Below are positions 1 to 9,883 of a stretch of 64,000 nt of DNA, piece after piece. Source of the DNA: Streptomyces roseochromogenus subsp. oscitans DS 12.976 (GTDB lineage: Bacteria; Actinomycetota; Actinomycetes; Streptomycetales; Streptomycetaceae); assembly GCF_000497445.1 (NCBI RefSeq), contig NZ_CM002285.1:1132234-1196233 (forward strand), in the 5' to 3' direction. The notes beneath the pieces are model-generated. The model made no database searches. It had not been told where the DNA came from and was given only the letters and a program-made list of their open reading frames with translations. The translations under genes were made by a program, and so were the position numbers. The first letter of the stretch is position 1. Every line of letters starts with the position of its first letter.

Positions 1-1251
<1,251 letters not shown>

Positions 1252-1357
1252 TCAAGCCCGGCGGGTCCCATGTGCGCCCGCCAGGGCGGCACGTCAGGAT
1301 GGGCGAGGACCCGTACTGACGGAGCCGTAGTCACGAGGCAGCCAAGGAGCAGGCGGT

Positions 1358-2797
1358 ATGAGCACTTCAGCGCAGATCGGTGTCACGGGCCTCGCGGTCA
1401 TGGGCCGCAACCTCGCCCGGAACTTCGCCCGCAACGGCTACACGGTCGCCGTGCACAACCGTACGGCGTCGCGTACCAAGGCGCTGGTGGAGGAGTTCGG
1501 CGGCGAGGGCGACTTCATCAAGGCCGAGACCGCCGAGGAGTTCGTGGCGGCGCTGGAGCGCCCGCGCCGCCTGGTGATCATGGTGAAGGCCGGTGAGCCG
1601 ACGGACGCCGTGATCCAGGAGTTCGCGCCGCTGCTGGAGCCCGGTGACATGATCATCGACGGCGGCAACGCGCACTTCGCGGACACCCGGCGCCGGGAGA
1701 GGGCGCTGCGCGAGCAGGGCATCCACTTTGTCGGCATGGGCGTCTCCGGCGGCGAGGAGGGCGCGCTGCACGGGCCGAGCATCATGCCGGGCGGCCCGAC
1801 GGCGTCGTACGACTCGCTGGGGCCGATGCTGGAGAAGATCTCCGCGAAGGCGAAGGACGGCGCGCCCTGTGTGACGCATGTGGGCCCCGACGGCGCCGGG
1901 CACTTCGTGAAGATGGTCCACAACGGCATCGAATACGCCGACATGCAGCTGATCGGCGAGGCCTACCAGCTGCTGCGTGACGTCGCCGGGTACTCCCCCG
2001 CCGAGATCGCGGAGATCTTCCGCATCTGGAACCAGGGCCGGCTCGACTCGTACCTGATCGAGATCACGGCCGAGGTGCTCTCCCACGTGGACGCGTCGAC
2101 GGGCAAGCCGTTCGTGGATGTGGTGGTGGACCAGGCGGAGCAGAAGGGCACGGGCCGCTGGACGGTCCAGATCGCCCTCGACCTGGGCGTTCCGGTGTCC
2201 GGCATCGCCGAGGCGGTCTTCGCGCGCTCGCTGTCCGGGCACGCGGGGCTCCGTGAGGCCTCGCGGGAGCTGGCGGGGCCGCAGGCGGTGCCGCTGGGCA
2301 AGGAGGAGGCGGCGGCCTTCGCCGACCGGGTGGAGCAGGCGCTGTACGCGTCCAAGATCGTGTCGTACACGCAGGGCTTCCACGAGATCGCCGCGGGCAG
2401 CGAGGAGTACGGCTGGGACATCGACCTCGGTGCGGTGTCCTCGATCTGGCGGGGCGGCTGCATCATCCGGGCGGCGTTCCTGGACCGCATCCGCGCCGCG
2501 TACGACGCCCGTGCCGATCTGCCCAGCCTGCTGTCGGACGAGACGTTCGCACGCGAGATCGCGGACGCGCAGGACGACTGGCGTGAGGTGGTGATCGCGG
2601 CGGTGCGGCAGGGTGTGCCGACGCCGGGGTTCGCGGCGGCGCTGGCGTACTACGACGGGTTGCGCGCCGAGCGCCTGCCGGCGGCTCTGACGCAGGGACA
2701 GCGGGACTTTTTCGGGGCGCACACGTATCGGCGGGTGGACCGGGAGGGGGCGTTCCACACGTTGTGGGGCGGGGACCGGTCGGAAGCTTCCGCGTAA
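1358..2797 (+). CDS. gnd: 6-phosphogluconate dehydrogenase, decarboxylating
   Basis: Oxidatively decarboxylates 6-phosphogluconate to ribulose 5-phosphate with production of NADPH in the oxidative pentose phosphate pathway; cytosolic. The 479-residue product is close to the usual 470-480 of the long-chain family. It starts with a Rossmann nucleotide site (GLAVMGRNLA, residues 11-20), carries the family signature GMGVSGGEEGALHGPSIMPGG in the first third and the substrate/catalytic block FVKMVHNGIEY near residue 190. An AAGGAG ribosome site lies 8 nt before the ATG. The C-terminal THTYRRVDREG-type substrate-binding tail is present, so the gene looks intact. It is transcribed away from the Rpf-like gene and followed by a convergent proline-rich ORF. 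Confidence is high. Confidence 0.97.
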   Translation: MSTSAQIGVTGLAVMGRNLARNFARNGYTVAVHNRTASRTKALVEEFGGEGDFIKAETAEEFVAALERPRRLVIMVKAGEPTDAVIQEFAPLLEPGDMIIDGGNAHFADTRRRERALREQGIHFVGMGVSGGEEGALHGPSIMPGGPTASYDSLGPMLEKISAKAKDGAPCVTHVGPDGAGHFVKMVHNGIEYADMQLIGEAYQLLRDVAGYSPAEIAEIFRIWNQGRLDSYLIEITAEVLSHVDASTGKPFVDVVVDQAEQKGTGRWTVQIALDLGVPVSGIAEAVFARSLSGHAGLREASRELAGPQAVPLGKEEAAAFADRVEQALYASKIVSYTQGFHEIAAGSEEYGWDIDLGAVSSIWRGGCIIRAAFLDRIRAAYDARADLPSLLSDETFAREIADAQDDWREVVIAAVRQGVPTPGFAAALAYYDGLRAERLPAALTQGQRDFFGAHTYRRVDREGAFHTLWGGDRSEASA

Positions 2798-2956
2798 GGG
2801 GGTGGGGGAACTCGCGGTCGGCGCGTGCGCTCGTGGGGGTTGGTCGCTCCCCCAGGTTCTCAGGTTATCGGCCTCGCTCGAACCCGGGGGACCCCCATCG
2901 CGGTGGAGCCGCACATCGGTACAGCTCCGCGCGCCTTTCCGTGGTGCCCGGTGCTT

Positions 2957-3187
2957 TCAGGTGAGCGGAGGGCCCGGTTCTGGGTTGGGTACGGGCTCGG
3001 GGCCCGGCGGGATCGGGGACGGGGAGGGTTCCGGTGGGCCCGGGGGTGGGGTGGGCTCCGGTGGGGGCGGGGTGGGTTCTGGTGGGGGTGGCGTGGGCTG
3101 GGGGCCCGGCTCGGGGGGTGGGACCGGGGTGGGGTAGGGGTCCGGGGCCGGGCCTGGTGGGACGGGGTCGGGGAACGGGTGTGTCAT
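2957..3187 (-). CDS. Small proline-rich protein, function unknown
   Basis: The start at 3187 gives 76 residues that are over one third proline, built from repeats of PPPPEPTPP and PGP type. An upstream in-frame ATG (3259) would add 24 residues of unrelated composition; I prefer 3187, where MTHPFPDP begins the proline-rich segment. No signal peptide, membrane segment or catalytic motif is visible. The G-rich opposite strand gives glycine-rich phantom frames here. Such short proline-rich ORFs occur in actinomycetes, but low complexity makes coding status uncertain. It lies between convergent gnd and panD, which is on the same strand. Confidence 0.5.
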   Translation of the reverse strand: MTHPFPDPVPPGPAPDPYPTPVPPPEPGPQPTPPPPEPTPPPPEPTPPPGPPEPSPSPIPPGPEPVPNPEPGPPLT

Positions 3188-3395
3188 GGTGTCCTCCGGG
3201 CACTCGCGGGGCGTCGCCTCTGGACTACTCCCCCACCTACCCGGCCCCCGAGCGGCCACTCACCCGACAGGGCGAGCCGCCCGCTCGGCGCCGTCCGGAA
3301 TGCGCCCGCTCACGCATGGTCGCGGCACGCCTTCCGGCCGGCTCCCGGCGCGGTCCCTGATCGGGCCGGCACGGGCTGAGAAGGTGCGCCGCTGG

Positions 3396-3815
3396 TCAGG
3401 CCGGGACGGACTGCGGGCTGCGCCGCTGGTCGGAGCCGGGGACCGGCTCGGACGGGTCGGCGCCGAGGGACACGATCCGGTTGTCGGCGTCGACATGCAC
3501 GACCCGCGGCTTCAGCTCGCGCGCCTCGGTGTCGGTGACCTGGGCGTAGCTGATGATGATCACCAGGTCCCCGGGGTGGACGAGATGGGCCGCCGCTCCG
3601 TTGATCCCGATCACCCCGGACCCGCGCTCGCCCTCGATGACGTACGTCTCCAGCCGGGCACCGTTGGTGATGTCGACGATGTGCACGAGCTCGCCCGGCA
3701 GCAGGTCGGCGGCGTCGAGCAGGTCGGCGTCGATGGTCACCGATCCCACATAGTGCAGGTCGGCCTGGGTGACGGTGGCTCGATGGATCTTGGACTTGAA
3801 CATCGTACGAAACAC
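3396..3815 (-). CDS. panD: Aspartate 1-decarboxylase proenzyme (PanD)
   Basis: Makes beta-alanine from L-aspartate for pantothenate and coenzyme A. The pyruvoyl cofactor arises by self-cleavage at a Gly-Ser pair, visible as HYVGSVT. I place the start at GTG 3815: it gives the family-typical N-terminus (M-F-R-T-M-F-K-S-K), puts the processing pair at Gly24-Ser25 as in characterised PanD proteins, and has a GGGAG ribosome site about 7 nt upstream. The ATG at 3803 is the obvious alternative. Other conserved blocks are the [10 protein letters not shown] stretch, [21 protein letters not shown], and a longer hydrophilic tail. The length is 139 residues, usual for actinobacteria. It appears monocistronic. 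Identity is clear. Confidence 0.95.
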   Translation of the reverse strand: MFRTMFKSKIHRATVTQADLHYVGSVTIDADLLDAADLLPGELVHIVDITNGARLETYVIEGERGSGVIGINGAAAHLVHPGDLVIIISYAQVTDTEARELKPRVVHVDADNRIVSLGADPSEPVPGSDQRRSPQSVPA

Positions 3816-4049
3816 GAAGAAACTCCCGATTCGTCTGCTCCCTGCCTGCTTTTTGCAGGTCAAGGGCGATGTTCGGAGGCTACAACGTTTCGCATGTGTG
3901 GTCAGCTGTCGCCGGGTGTTTGAGGACTGACACTGACCTGTTGCTGACGCGCGTGCCGCCGCAGCGGACGACGGTGAGGCGGTCTTCCGCACCTCGCGGC
4001 AGCGTGCGGCGCGGTACCGGGCCGGGCGCGGGGTCCTCCTCTACGGCAC

Positions 4050-4435
4050 CCTCGGCGAACGAATTGCGTCACCTGACCATCAACCAGATACAAGGATCCA
4101 CACCGGAGAAGGCGTTCCTCCAGCTCGGCAAGGCCAGTCTGTGGATCCCACCCCGCCGGCGCTCTGCCCTGACCCGAAGCCTCAGTGACCAGGCCCCATG
4201 GCTGTTCCCCGGCGTCGTTCCCGGCAACCCGCTCAGCCACAAAGCGTTCAACGACCGGCCGCACGCCACGGCATCCACACCAGACCGGCCCGCACCGCCG
4301 CCCTGATCGCTCTCGCCACCGAGCTGCCCGCACCGGTACGGGCCGACCTCATCGACGTCCACACCCACGCCGCATTGAAGTGGCCCCCCCATGCCCAACG
4401 CGACTGGAGCACGCACCTCACCGCCCGCCCCACCG
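4050..4435 (+). pseudogene. Relic of a tyrosine-recombinase/integrase-like protein, frameshifted
   Basis: Two overlapping plus frames together resemble the C-terminal part of a Streptomyces site-specific recombinase-like protein. One frame has LTINQIQGSTPEKAFLQLGK followed by QAPWLFPGVVPGNPLS. After a shift near 4270 the second frame reads RTAALIALATELPAPVRADL and ends with AQRDWSTHL. The break in frame and the absence of an upstream catalytic domain indicate a remnant. It marks old mobile DNA at the left edge of the accessory patch. Family assignment rests on pattern recognition only. Confidence 0.5.
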
Positions 4436-4464
4436 ACCGGGCTGGGGGCAGAAGCACCTACTGG

Positions 4465-4974
4465 CTACTGCGCGGGCCAGAACGGTTCTGCTTGCTCAGC
4501 GGCTGAGCAGAGAGCGTCGCCGTCCAGGACGAGTTCGGCACTGCCGATTCCAGCACTCACCCATGAGCACGTCACACCGACCGGGCCAGCGGGAGGGAGC
4601 GGCCACAGCCACAAACTCATCTGGATCTCTTCGCTGGCGTCCGGGCCGCCGCCACTGCTCTGCGTCTGGTACGCGTGCAGCATTGGCCCCTGGCCGTTCC
4701 GGAGCCCAGCATCATCGTCCAGGACGGCCACACGGCCGTCCCCGAACCGGATCGAGAACCGCAGCGGAGAACCGTCCAGGTCTGAATCAGACCATGTGCC
4801 TCGCCCGTGGGCCTCCACCTCGATCAAGACGCCGGTGGGAAATGCGAGCACCTGCCGGACAACCACGACTCCGCGTCCGGAGCGGGCCATGACGACGGGG
4901 CCGAGTGCTTGCCCGCCGACCATCTGCGGCGGCATACGCCAACGCACCGCGTGACCTCCAAGTGTCTCGGACAT
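4465..4974 (-). CDS. Conserved actinobacterial hypothetical protein
   Basis: A 169-residue ORF with the codon bias of a real Streptomyces gene. Features visible are a beta-rich composition, the block LRFSIRFGDGRVAVLDDDAG in the middle, a Gly-rich turn (SSGGGPD), then SLWLWPLPPAGPVGVTCSWVSAGI and a C-terminal Glu/Ala segment ending in FWPAQ. Proteins ending in such a LWPLPP-x-GP segment are common small uncharacterised Streptomyces proteins. There is no signal peptide, membrane helix or recognisable catalytic motif. It converges on the integrase relic. I do not assign a function. Confidence 0.6.
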   Translation of the reverse strand: MSETLGGHAVRWRMPPQMVGGQALGPVVMARSGRGVVVVRQVLAFPTGVLIEVEAHGRGTWSDSDLDGSPLRFSIRFGDGRVAVLDDDAGLRNGQGPMLHAYQTQSSGGGPDASEEIQMSLWLWPLPPAGPVGVTCSWVSAGIGSAELVLDGDALCSAAEQAEPFWPAQ

Positions 4975-5118
4975 GCCAGGAGGCTATATGTGCTGGGCCG
5001 TTGGCTGCCAACGTATTGCCGGCAACCCCTCCGGTTGCGTCCTGAGAAGTGGTGTACGGACTCCCACCTGATCCGGGTGTTTGGCCCGGCGTCGGAGTGA
5101 GGGTCCGGATACAAGAAA

Positions 5119-6436
5119 CGGCCACCGGCTGATCTTCGAGATGTCGAGTCACGAAGGAGATCAGCACGATGACCGCACCTGACAGTCTGCCCCTGCATGC
5201 CCTCGCCGGGGAGAACCTCGCCGGGGCGAGTCCCGATCTGCTGCGCGCGATGATCAAGACATTCGCCGACGCGCTCATGTCCGCCGAGGCCGACGCGCTC
5301 TGCAACGCCGAATACGGGCAGGTCAGCGACGCGAGAGTCAACCACCGCAACGGCTACCGCCCGCGCGAGTGGGACACGAGGGCCGGGACCGTCGAGCTTG
5401 CTGTTCCCAAGCTGAGGCAGGGCAGTTGCTTTCCGCACTGGCTTCTCGAGCGTCGCCGCCGGGCCGAACAGGCTCTGATCTCGGTGGTCGCCACCGCCTA
5501 CCTGCTCGGTGTCTCCACCCGCCGAGTGGAGAAGCTCGCCGAGTCCCTCGGAGTGACGCAGCTGTCGAAGTCCCAGGTCAGTGCGATGGCCAAGCACCTG
5601 GAAGAGCAGGTCACCGCCTTCCGTAACCGTCCCCTGGACGCCGGCCCGTACTCGTTCGTCTGGGTCGACGCGCTCACCCAGAAGGTCCGCGAGGGCGGTC
5701 GCATCGTCAATGTTCATGCGCTGATCGCGGTCGGTGTCAACGCCGACGGGCACCGCGAGATCCTCGGCCTGGACGTGGCCACCGCTGAGGACGGCGCCGG
5801 CTGGCTGGCCTTCCTGCGTTCCCTGATCGCCCGCGGCCTGTCCGGCGTCCAGCTCGTCATCTCCGACGCACACGCCGGCCTCGTCGACGCGATCGGTGCG
5901 GTGCTGCCCGGCGCCTCGTGGCAGCGATGCCGCACCCACTACGCGAGGAACTTGCTGAGCCAGGTCCCGAAGTCGGCCCAGCCCTGGGTGGCCACGCTGC
6001 TGCGGACGGTCTTCGAACAGCCCGACACCGACGCGGTCCAAGCACAGATGCGGCACGTCCTGGACGCGCTGGGGGCCAAGTTCCCCAAGGCCGCAGCCCA
6101 CTTGGACGCCGCCCAGCACGACGTGCTGGCCTTCACAGCCTTCCCGCGGGAGATCTGGCGGCAGATCTGGTCGAACAACCCGCAGGAGCGGCTGAACAAG
6201 GAGATCCGCCGCCGCACCGACGTGGTCGGCATCTTCCCCGACCGCACCGCCGTCATCCGGCTCGTCGGCGCCGGTCCTGGCCGAGCAGAACGACGAGTGG
6301 CCAGAAGCCCGCCGCTACATGGGCCTCGACCTGCTCGCGAAGGCCCGCCTCCACCCGATCGAGTCACAAACCGACGACACCGCCCTGCCCACCGAACTCA
6401 CCGCATAGCCTCAAAGAAGAGATCACCGAGTGGCCG
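5119..6436 (+). mobile_element. IS256-family insertion sequence, copy 1 (frameshifted transposase)
   Basis: An imperfect terminal inverted repeat is visible: CGGCCACCGGCTGATCTTCG at 5119-5138 against the reverse complement of the sequence ending near 6436 (CGGCCACTCGGTGATCTCTT). Between them is one Mutator/IS256-type transposase frame. Copy 2 (11690-12519) shares the left end and most of the coding sequence at high nucleotide identity. I could not confirm target-site duplications or the exact outer ends. Confidence 0.75.
5169..6408 (+). pseudogene. IS256/Mutator-family transposase, inactivated by +1 frameshift
   Basis: The first 367 or so codons encode a typical Mutator-type DDE transposase: YRPREWDTRAGTVELAVPKLR, VSTRRVEKLAESLGV, VWVDALTQKVREGG (first Asp), LVISDAHAGLVDAI (second Asp), the CxxH-like QRCRTHYARNLL, and SNNPQERLNKEIRRRTDVVG with the family Glu. 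At about 6271 one extra G puts the ribosome out of frame. The displaced frame continues as LAEQNDEWPEARRYMGLDLLAK and ends at a TAG at 6406-6408, giving a virtual full length near 412 residues, normal for the family. The ribosome site AAGGAG lies within a sequence that can pair with the IS end. Intact apart from the single insertion. Confidence 0.85.
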
Positions 6437-6533
6437 TCGATACACCACTCCAGCGGACGTGACCCACAGTTGTGATGGAGACTGCAGCAGTTCGATCCTC
6501 CACAAAGGGAACGGGCGAAGCCAACCATTCGCC

Positions 6534-7081
6534 ATGGCTGACGAAAACGCTCTATACGAGGCCCTCATCCTGGAGCGGTACAGCCGCACCCTCGATGGAC
6601 TCCTCCAGGAACAGACCCGGCGCCTCCTGCCCGAACTCCCCAAGGAACAGCGGCGCAGCCTCCGGATTCCGCCCGTCCCCGTCACGCAGCAGCCCAAGCC
6701 AGACCCGGACGCCGCCGAGCAATGCGCCGCTTTCCTCGAAGCCACTGACCCGCGCCCGCGTCGGAGTGCCACGTGGCCGAGGAGCAGTTCCGCCGCCACG
6801 TCCGCACGATCGCTGCACGGCGCGACTGGCTCATTCGCCGCCTGCGGCTACGACACCGCCCTCTGGCAGCCCAAGGACTTCGACCGCATCGTCGCAGTCC
6901 TCGCCTCCGACGGGCCCCGTGCCCAACTGCCCCGCAACTTCCGAAAGGAATCCCCACCGGTGTGCACGACCGCAATATGCAGCGCTCCAAGACTCCCCCG
7001 ATGCCCGGATCGATCTGGTGCAACGCCTGCGACAGTTGGTTCAACCTCATCACCAACACCTGCCGCTGCAACAACTGCTGA
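6534..7081 (+). pseudogene. Unidentified frameshifted gene with a C-terminal zinc-ribbon-like tail
   Basis: An ATG at 6534 begins a plausible protein (ALYEALILERYSRTLDGLL, then an Arg/Pro-rich stretch). The reading moves between frames: AEEQFRRHVRTIAARRDWL in a second frame, CGYDTALWQPKDFDRIVAVL in the first, and a four-cysteine end (WCNACDSWFNLITNTCRCNNC, split here as CxxC plus CxCxxC) in the second again. Several indels or erosion after the neighbouring IS insertion would explain this. The two cysteine pairs suggest a zinc ribbon. Origin unknown; possibly mobile-element cargo. Confidence 0.4.
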
Positions 7082-7111
7082 CGAGCTCCGCGACGTACAC
7101 GGCGTTCGGCG

Positions 7112-7459
7112 TCACGTTCGTCTGCGCCGTCTTAGCGCCGCCCTGGTAGCGGCGGGCAGGGACACCAGGGATACCTTCTCGTAGCGCACCGTGAGCCCGC
7201 CCAGGATCGCTTTCTGGTGGGCCGACGTTGTCTGAACCTTGTTGGAGAGCGCACGGAAGGCGGCTTTCGGGTTCGGAGAGCCGTTGACGTGCTTCACCGG
7301 CGCCTGCGTCGCCACCATCGATGACACGGGGGCGGCGCTCGTGGTGTCCGAGTGCGCGGTGGCACTGGCGGGCACCGCCGTGGCCCCTACGCCGACGACG
7401 CCTGCGGTGGCCAGACCGAGCGCGGCGGCGCTGCTTGCGAGGCGCTTCCTGAGTTTCAT
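7112..7459 (-). CDS. Small secreted protein, C-terminus probably frameshifted
   Basis: The ATG at 7459 is preceded by a GGAGGGG site. The product (115 residues) begins with a clear Sec signal peptide: Lys/Arg-rich start, hydrophobic core (SSAAALGLATAGVVGVGATAV) and an AxA-type cleavage site near residue 34 (PASATA). The mature part has a Ser/Thr-rich opening and the segment KAAFRALSNKVQTTSAHQKA. The final residues are Arg-rich (ALRRRRRT), unlike the rest. In the next frame the same DNA reads GGAKTAQTNVTPNAVYVAEL, a more natural ending, so one base may have been lost near 7150. Function unknown. Confidence 0.5.
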   Translation of the reverse strand: MKLRKRLASSAAALGLATAGVVGVGATAVPASATAHSDTTSAAPVSSMVATQAPVKHVNGSPNPKAAFRALSNKVQTTSAHQKAILGGLTVRYEKVSLVSLPAATRAALRRRRRT

Positions 7460-8086
7460 TCCGTTCCCCTCCCTCTCCCGCTCGGCGGGAGCTGCTGCCC
7501 GGCCTGGTGCCGGGCGGGCACAACGGAAGCTACGGCGTCGAAGGGTGGCACGAAGGGTAACATTGCACTGCGAAGGGGGCGTTCCGGTGTCGAACCGCAC
7601 AGTAGATCTGGTGTGCTGCTTCGCTGGCTGGGCACCCGCGCCGGGGGCGACGTCCTTCTCATGGACTCCTCGGGTGCCGTGGCCTCCCCGCCGCTGGGTG
7701 GGATGCGTACGGCCAGGGCGGTTGCAGTGCGGACGAACTGCTTGGACACTTTCACACGAGTCCCCACTCGTGGCCGGCTATCGGTGGGCGGTCGAACTGT
7801 CACCGGAGGATCTCGCCGATGAGGTGCAGCGACCGTGGCGGAAGCGGATGACCGACTTCTGGCAGCTGAGCTTTCACCACAAGCGCGGCAACCACGGCTT
7901 CGACGATCTGTTCCTGGACGATGAGGCGCTGCTGCAGTAGTGGACGGAGCGGCTCGATGAGGTCCAGGCAGCTATGGCGGGATGATCCTGGCGGCCACGA
8001 ATTCGGGCAGGCATCGTTCCGTCTGCGGCCGAGTACCTGTTGCGGGTGCCGGTGAACCGGCATGCGACTGCTGCCCCACCAGCCCA
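7460..8086. other. Gene-poor stretch with one short coding-like fragment
   Basis: No complete gene is recognised. On the plus strand, 7745-7940 reads as a protein-like fragment (VAGYRWAVELSPEDLADEV, then KRMTDFWQLSFHHKRGNHGFDDL) followed by stops; it lacks a credible start and is probably the truncated end of a lost gene. The remainder holds the promoter region of the small secreted gene (7460-7600) and nothing else I can support. Confidence 0.35.
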
Positions 8087-8120
8087 CCGAGGTGCCCGTC
8101 CGTCCGGTCGGGCACCTCGG
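8087..8120 (-). terminator. Rho-independent-type hairpin after the 8138-8707 gene
   Basis: Two perfect 12-nt arms, CCGAGGTGCCCG (8087-8098) and CGGGCACCTCGG (8109-8120), flank a 10-nt loop. The hairpin begins 18 nt beyond the stop codon of the minus-strand secreted protein. It has no U-run, as is common for Streptomyces terminators. Confidence 0.75.
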
Positions 8121-8137
8121 CTCACAGAGGAACAGAA

Positions 8138-8707
8138 CTACTTGGTCACCCGGATCTGCTGGAGTGGCGGCTGGTCCAGCTGCAGGTCAGCAGAGGTTCC
8201 ATCACCGGACTTCGTCACTACCGACCAAGACGCCGGTGCCTCACCCTCGAAGTGCCACAGACCGGACTTCGCCGACGACGCGAAGGTGATCTGCGCCAGC
8301 TGGTGGTTCCACACCCCCGACGGCACCATCACTCCGCGCCCGGGAACGTCCCAGATCTGATTCGAGTTGCGGTCCATCCGTTCATCCGAGGGCACCCACC
8401 GCTTCTTCGCCGAGTCGTACCAGGTCACCGTCACACCTGGCGCCGACTCCCCGCGAGCGTTCACACCCGCTGGGTTCCAGAAGTGCAGCCCGTACGAGTG
8501 GACCTCGACGTAGTACGGGGAGCTTTGACGAAACCACAGCTCCACTGTGATCGTCTGCCCACGGTGCACACTCTTCGGCACTCCGGTCACTCGCCCGAAG
8601 TGCAACTTCCCCGCATACCCCGCCGCGTTCGCCGACCCTGCCCCAAGCGCCACCAGCACGGCCCCGGCAGCCACACCAGCCGCAAGCCGCCGCAACGACA
8701 CCCTCAT
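8138..8707 (-). CDS. Secreted hypothetical protein
   Basis: A 189-residue protein with a textbook signal peptide: Arg-rich start, hydrophobic core and cleavage after SANA (about residue 28). The mature region is beta-strand-like and aromatic-rich, with TITVELWFRQSSPYYVEVHSY, GVTVTWYDSAKKRWVPSDERM and WHFEGEAPASWSVV. No catalytic motif or cysteines are apparent. It resembles small Ig-like or jelly-roll exported proteins of unknown role. A GGAGG ribosome site precedes the ATG and a strong hairpin follows the stop, so it is a self-contained transcription unit. It sits between two IS256 copies, suggesting accessory cargo. Function not assigned. Confidence 0.7.
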   Translation of the reverse strand: MRVSLRRLAAGVAAGAVLVALGAGSANAAGYAGKLHFGRVTGVPKSVHRGQTITVELWFRQSSPYYVEVHSYGLHFWNPAGVNARGESAPGVTVTWYDSAKKRWVPSDERMDRNSNQIWDVPGRGVMVPSGVWNHQLAQITFASSAKSGLWHFEGEAPASWSVVTKSGDGTSADLQLDQPPLQQIRVTK

Positions 8708-9253
8708 CCCCAGCCCCCTCCAGCAGCAATGATCGAACGCGGATCGTACACCGCCCCAGATGGGCAGGTGGTGACTCGTGAGTACGGGGGCTCATCGGCC
8801 GACCTACGTGACGCCGCTGGCAAGTTGCCCCAGATTGTTCTGGATTCTCTGGCCTGCCGGAGTAGGTGCGATCAGGGCGCCCAGCGCCAAGACGATGACG
8901 ACGGTCAGCTTCTCGTCGACCTCGTACGATCAAGAAGGGTGCCGAGTTGCCGGGGAGTGATCGCCGATGTCGGTGCCGCCGAGCGCCGAACCATCAGCCA
9001 GATCGAGGCCAGCTTGGCTTGGCTGCACGGCAGTTCCGCACAGCTCAGGAACATCTCGCACCATGGCGTATCGCAGTGGCGGGCGGTACTGGAACTCGAT
9101 GAAATCCAGACGACTTCCATGGCGGTGATCGCACAGCACAAAACCCGGGCCGATGGTCAAGCACGCGCTCGAAGCCTTCGGTCCTGACGTCTCACGCACC
9201 TCGCGGCGCTCACGAAGACGCGCTCGTGCCGGTTCGCCAGTGCTGCCGTCTAC
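8708..9253. other. Stretch without a recognisable gene
   Basis: Several short frames overlap on both strands (for example a minus frame 8930-9199), but none combines a start, ribosome site, consistent codon bias and a known family. It contains the promoter region of the leftward secreted gene at its left end. Nothing else can be supported. Confidence 0.4.
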
Positions 9254-9466
9254 GTGGATGCGGGCGGCCAGTCGTACACGTTCGCGGACGACACGCGTAG
9301 CGCGGGGACCCTTGCGCCCGTGCCGGACCGAGAAGATGGGCCTCGATGGTGGCCGGATCTGTGGTCGATCTTCATTCCAGATGGCGCGTCAACGACGCTT
9401 GCTGCTCTCCCTGCGGAAGAGCAGAATCGCATCTTCAATGAGTGGAAAAGAGGTTCGGCCGGGTAG
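9254..9466 (+). CDS. Short hypothetical ORF or gene fragment
   Basis: A 70-codon frame from GTG 9254 encodes an acidic, Trp-rich peptide (GGQSYTFADDTRSAGTL, PRWWPDLWSIFIPDGAS, EEQNRIFNEWKRGSAG) whose composition looks protein-like. No ribosome site is evident at this GTG, and the frame runs open upstream to a stop near 9185, so it may be the end of an eroded longer gene. No family recognised. Confidence 0.3.
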   Translation: MDAGGQSYTFADDTRSAGTLAPVPDREDGPRWWPDLWSIFIPDGASTTLAALPAEEQNRIFNEWKRGSAG

Positions 9467-9883
9467 GGAGCGATAGCATCTGCTCTGCCCCGCAACTGAC
9501 CGATCAGCAGTCACGTGCTCTGCCGGAGCGGTGCGACCTGGGTGGTGCGGCAGAGAACAGCGGCGCAATCAGATTATCTTATTCACTACTAAAAATCTGA
9601 GGCCCTCTTCCCTTGCCATGGGCAGTTCGCTATCAAAGAGAAGTAGCAAGCCGGGGTTACGCCCAGACGAAGCCTTTTCACCGGTGGTGAGCTGACCGAC
9701 CGTCGCCTTGGTGGGCACACAAGAGCGTCCGGTGTCCCCTCCCCGCGTCGAATATGCGCAGGGAAGACAGCCCTCCACGGAACCCATCGACGCAGGACTC
9801 ACGGCCGGGCCCCGCGCGTGACGACCTGCCGCTTGTGCCACGCGTCAGAGCCGCACGGACACGCACACCAATGGAGGCTGGCA
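9467..9883. other. AT-richer intergenic region upstream of the GH16-like gene
   Basis: No gene is visible. The portion around 9570-9600 is unusually AT-rich for this chromosome, in keeping with foreign DNA or a promoter region. The last 20 bases carry the GGAGG ribosome site of the next gene. Confidence 0.4.

Noticed and set aside
1367..2914. 515-codon minus-strand frame opposite gnd
   Set aside because: It mirrors gnd codons in GC-rich DNA; composition is Arg/His/Pro-rich with no family, while gnd on the plus strand is certain.
3010..3140. G-rich repeats on the plus strand as a separate repeat array
   Set aside because: They are the codons of the proline-rich protein on the minus strand.
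8930..9199. Minus-strand 89-codon frame as a gene
   Set aside because: No ribosome site, no family, and competing frames of equal quality on both strands.
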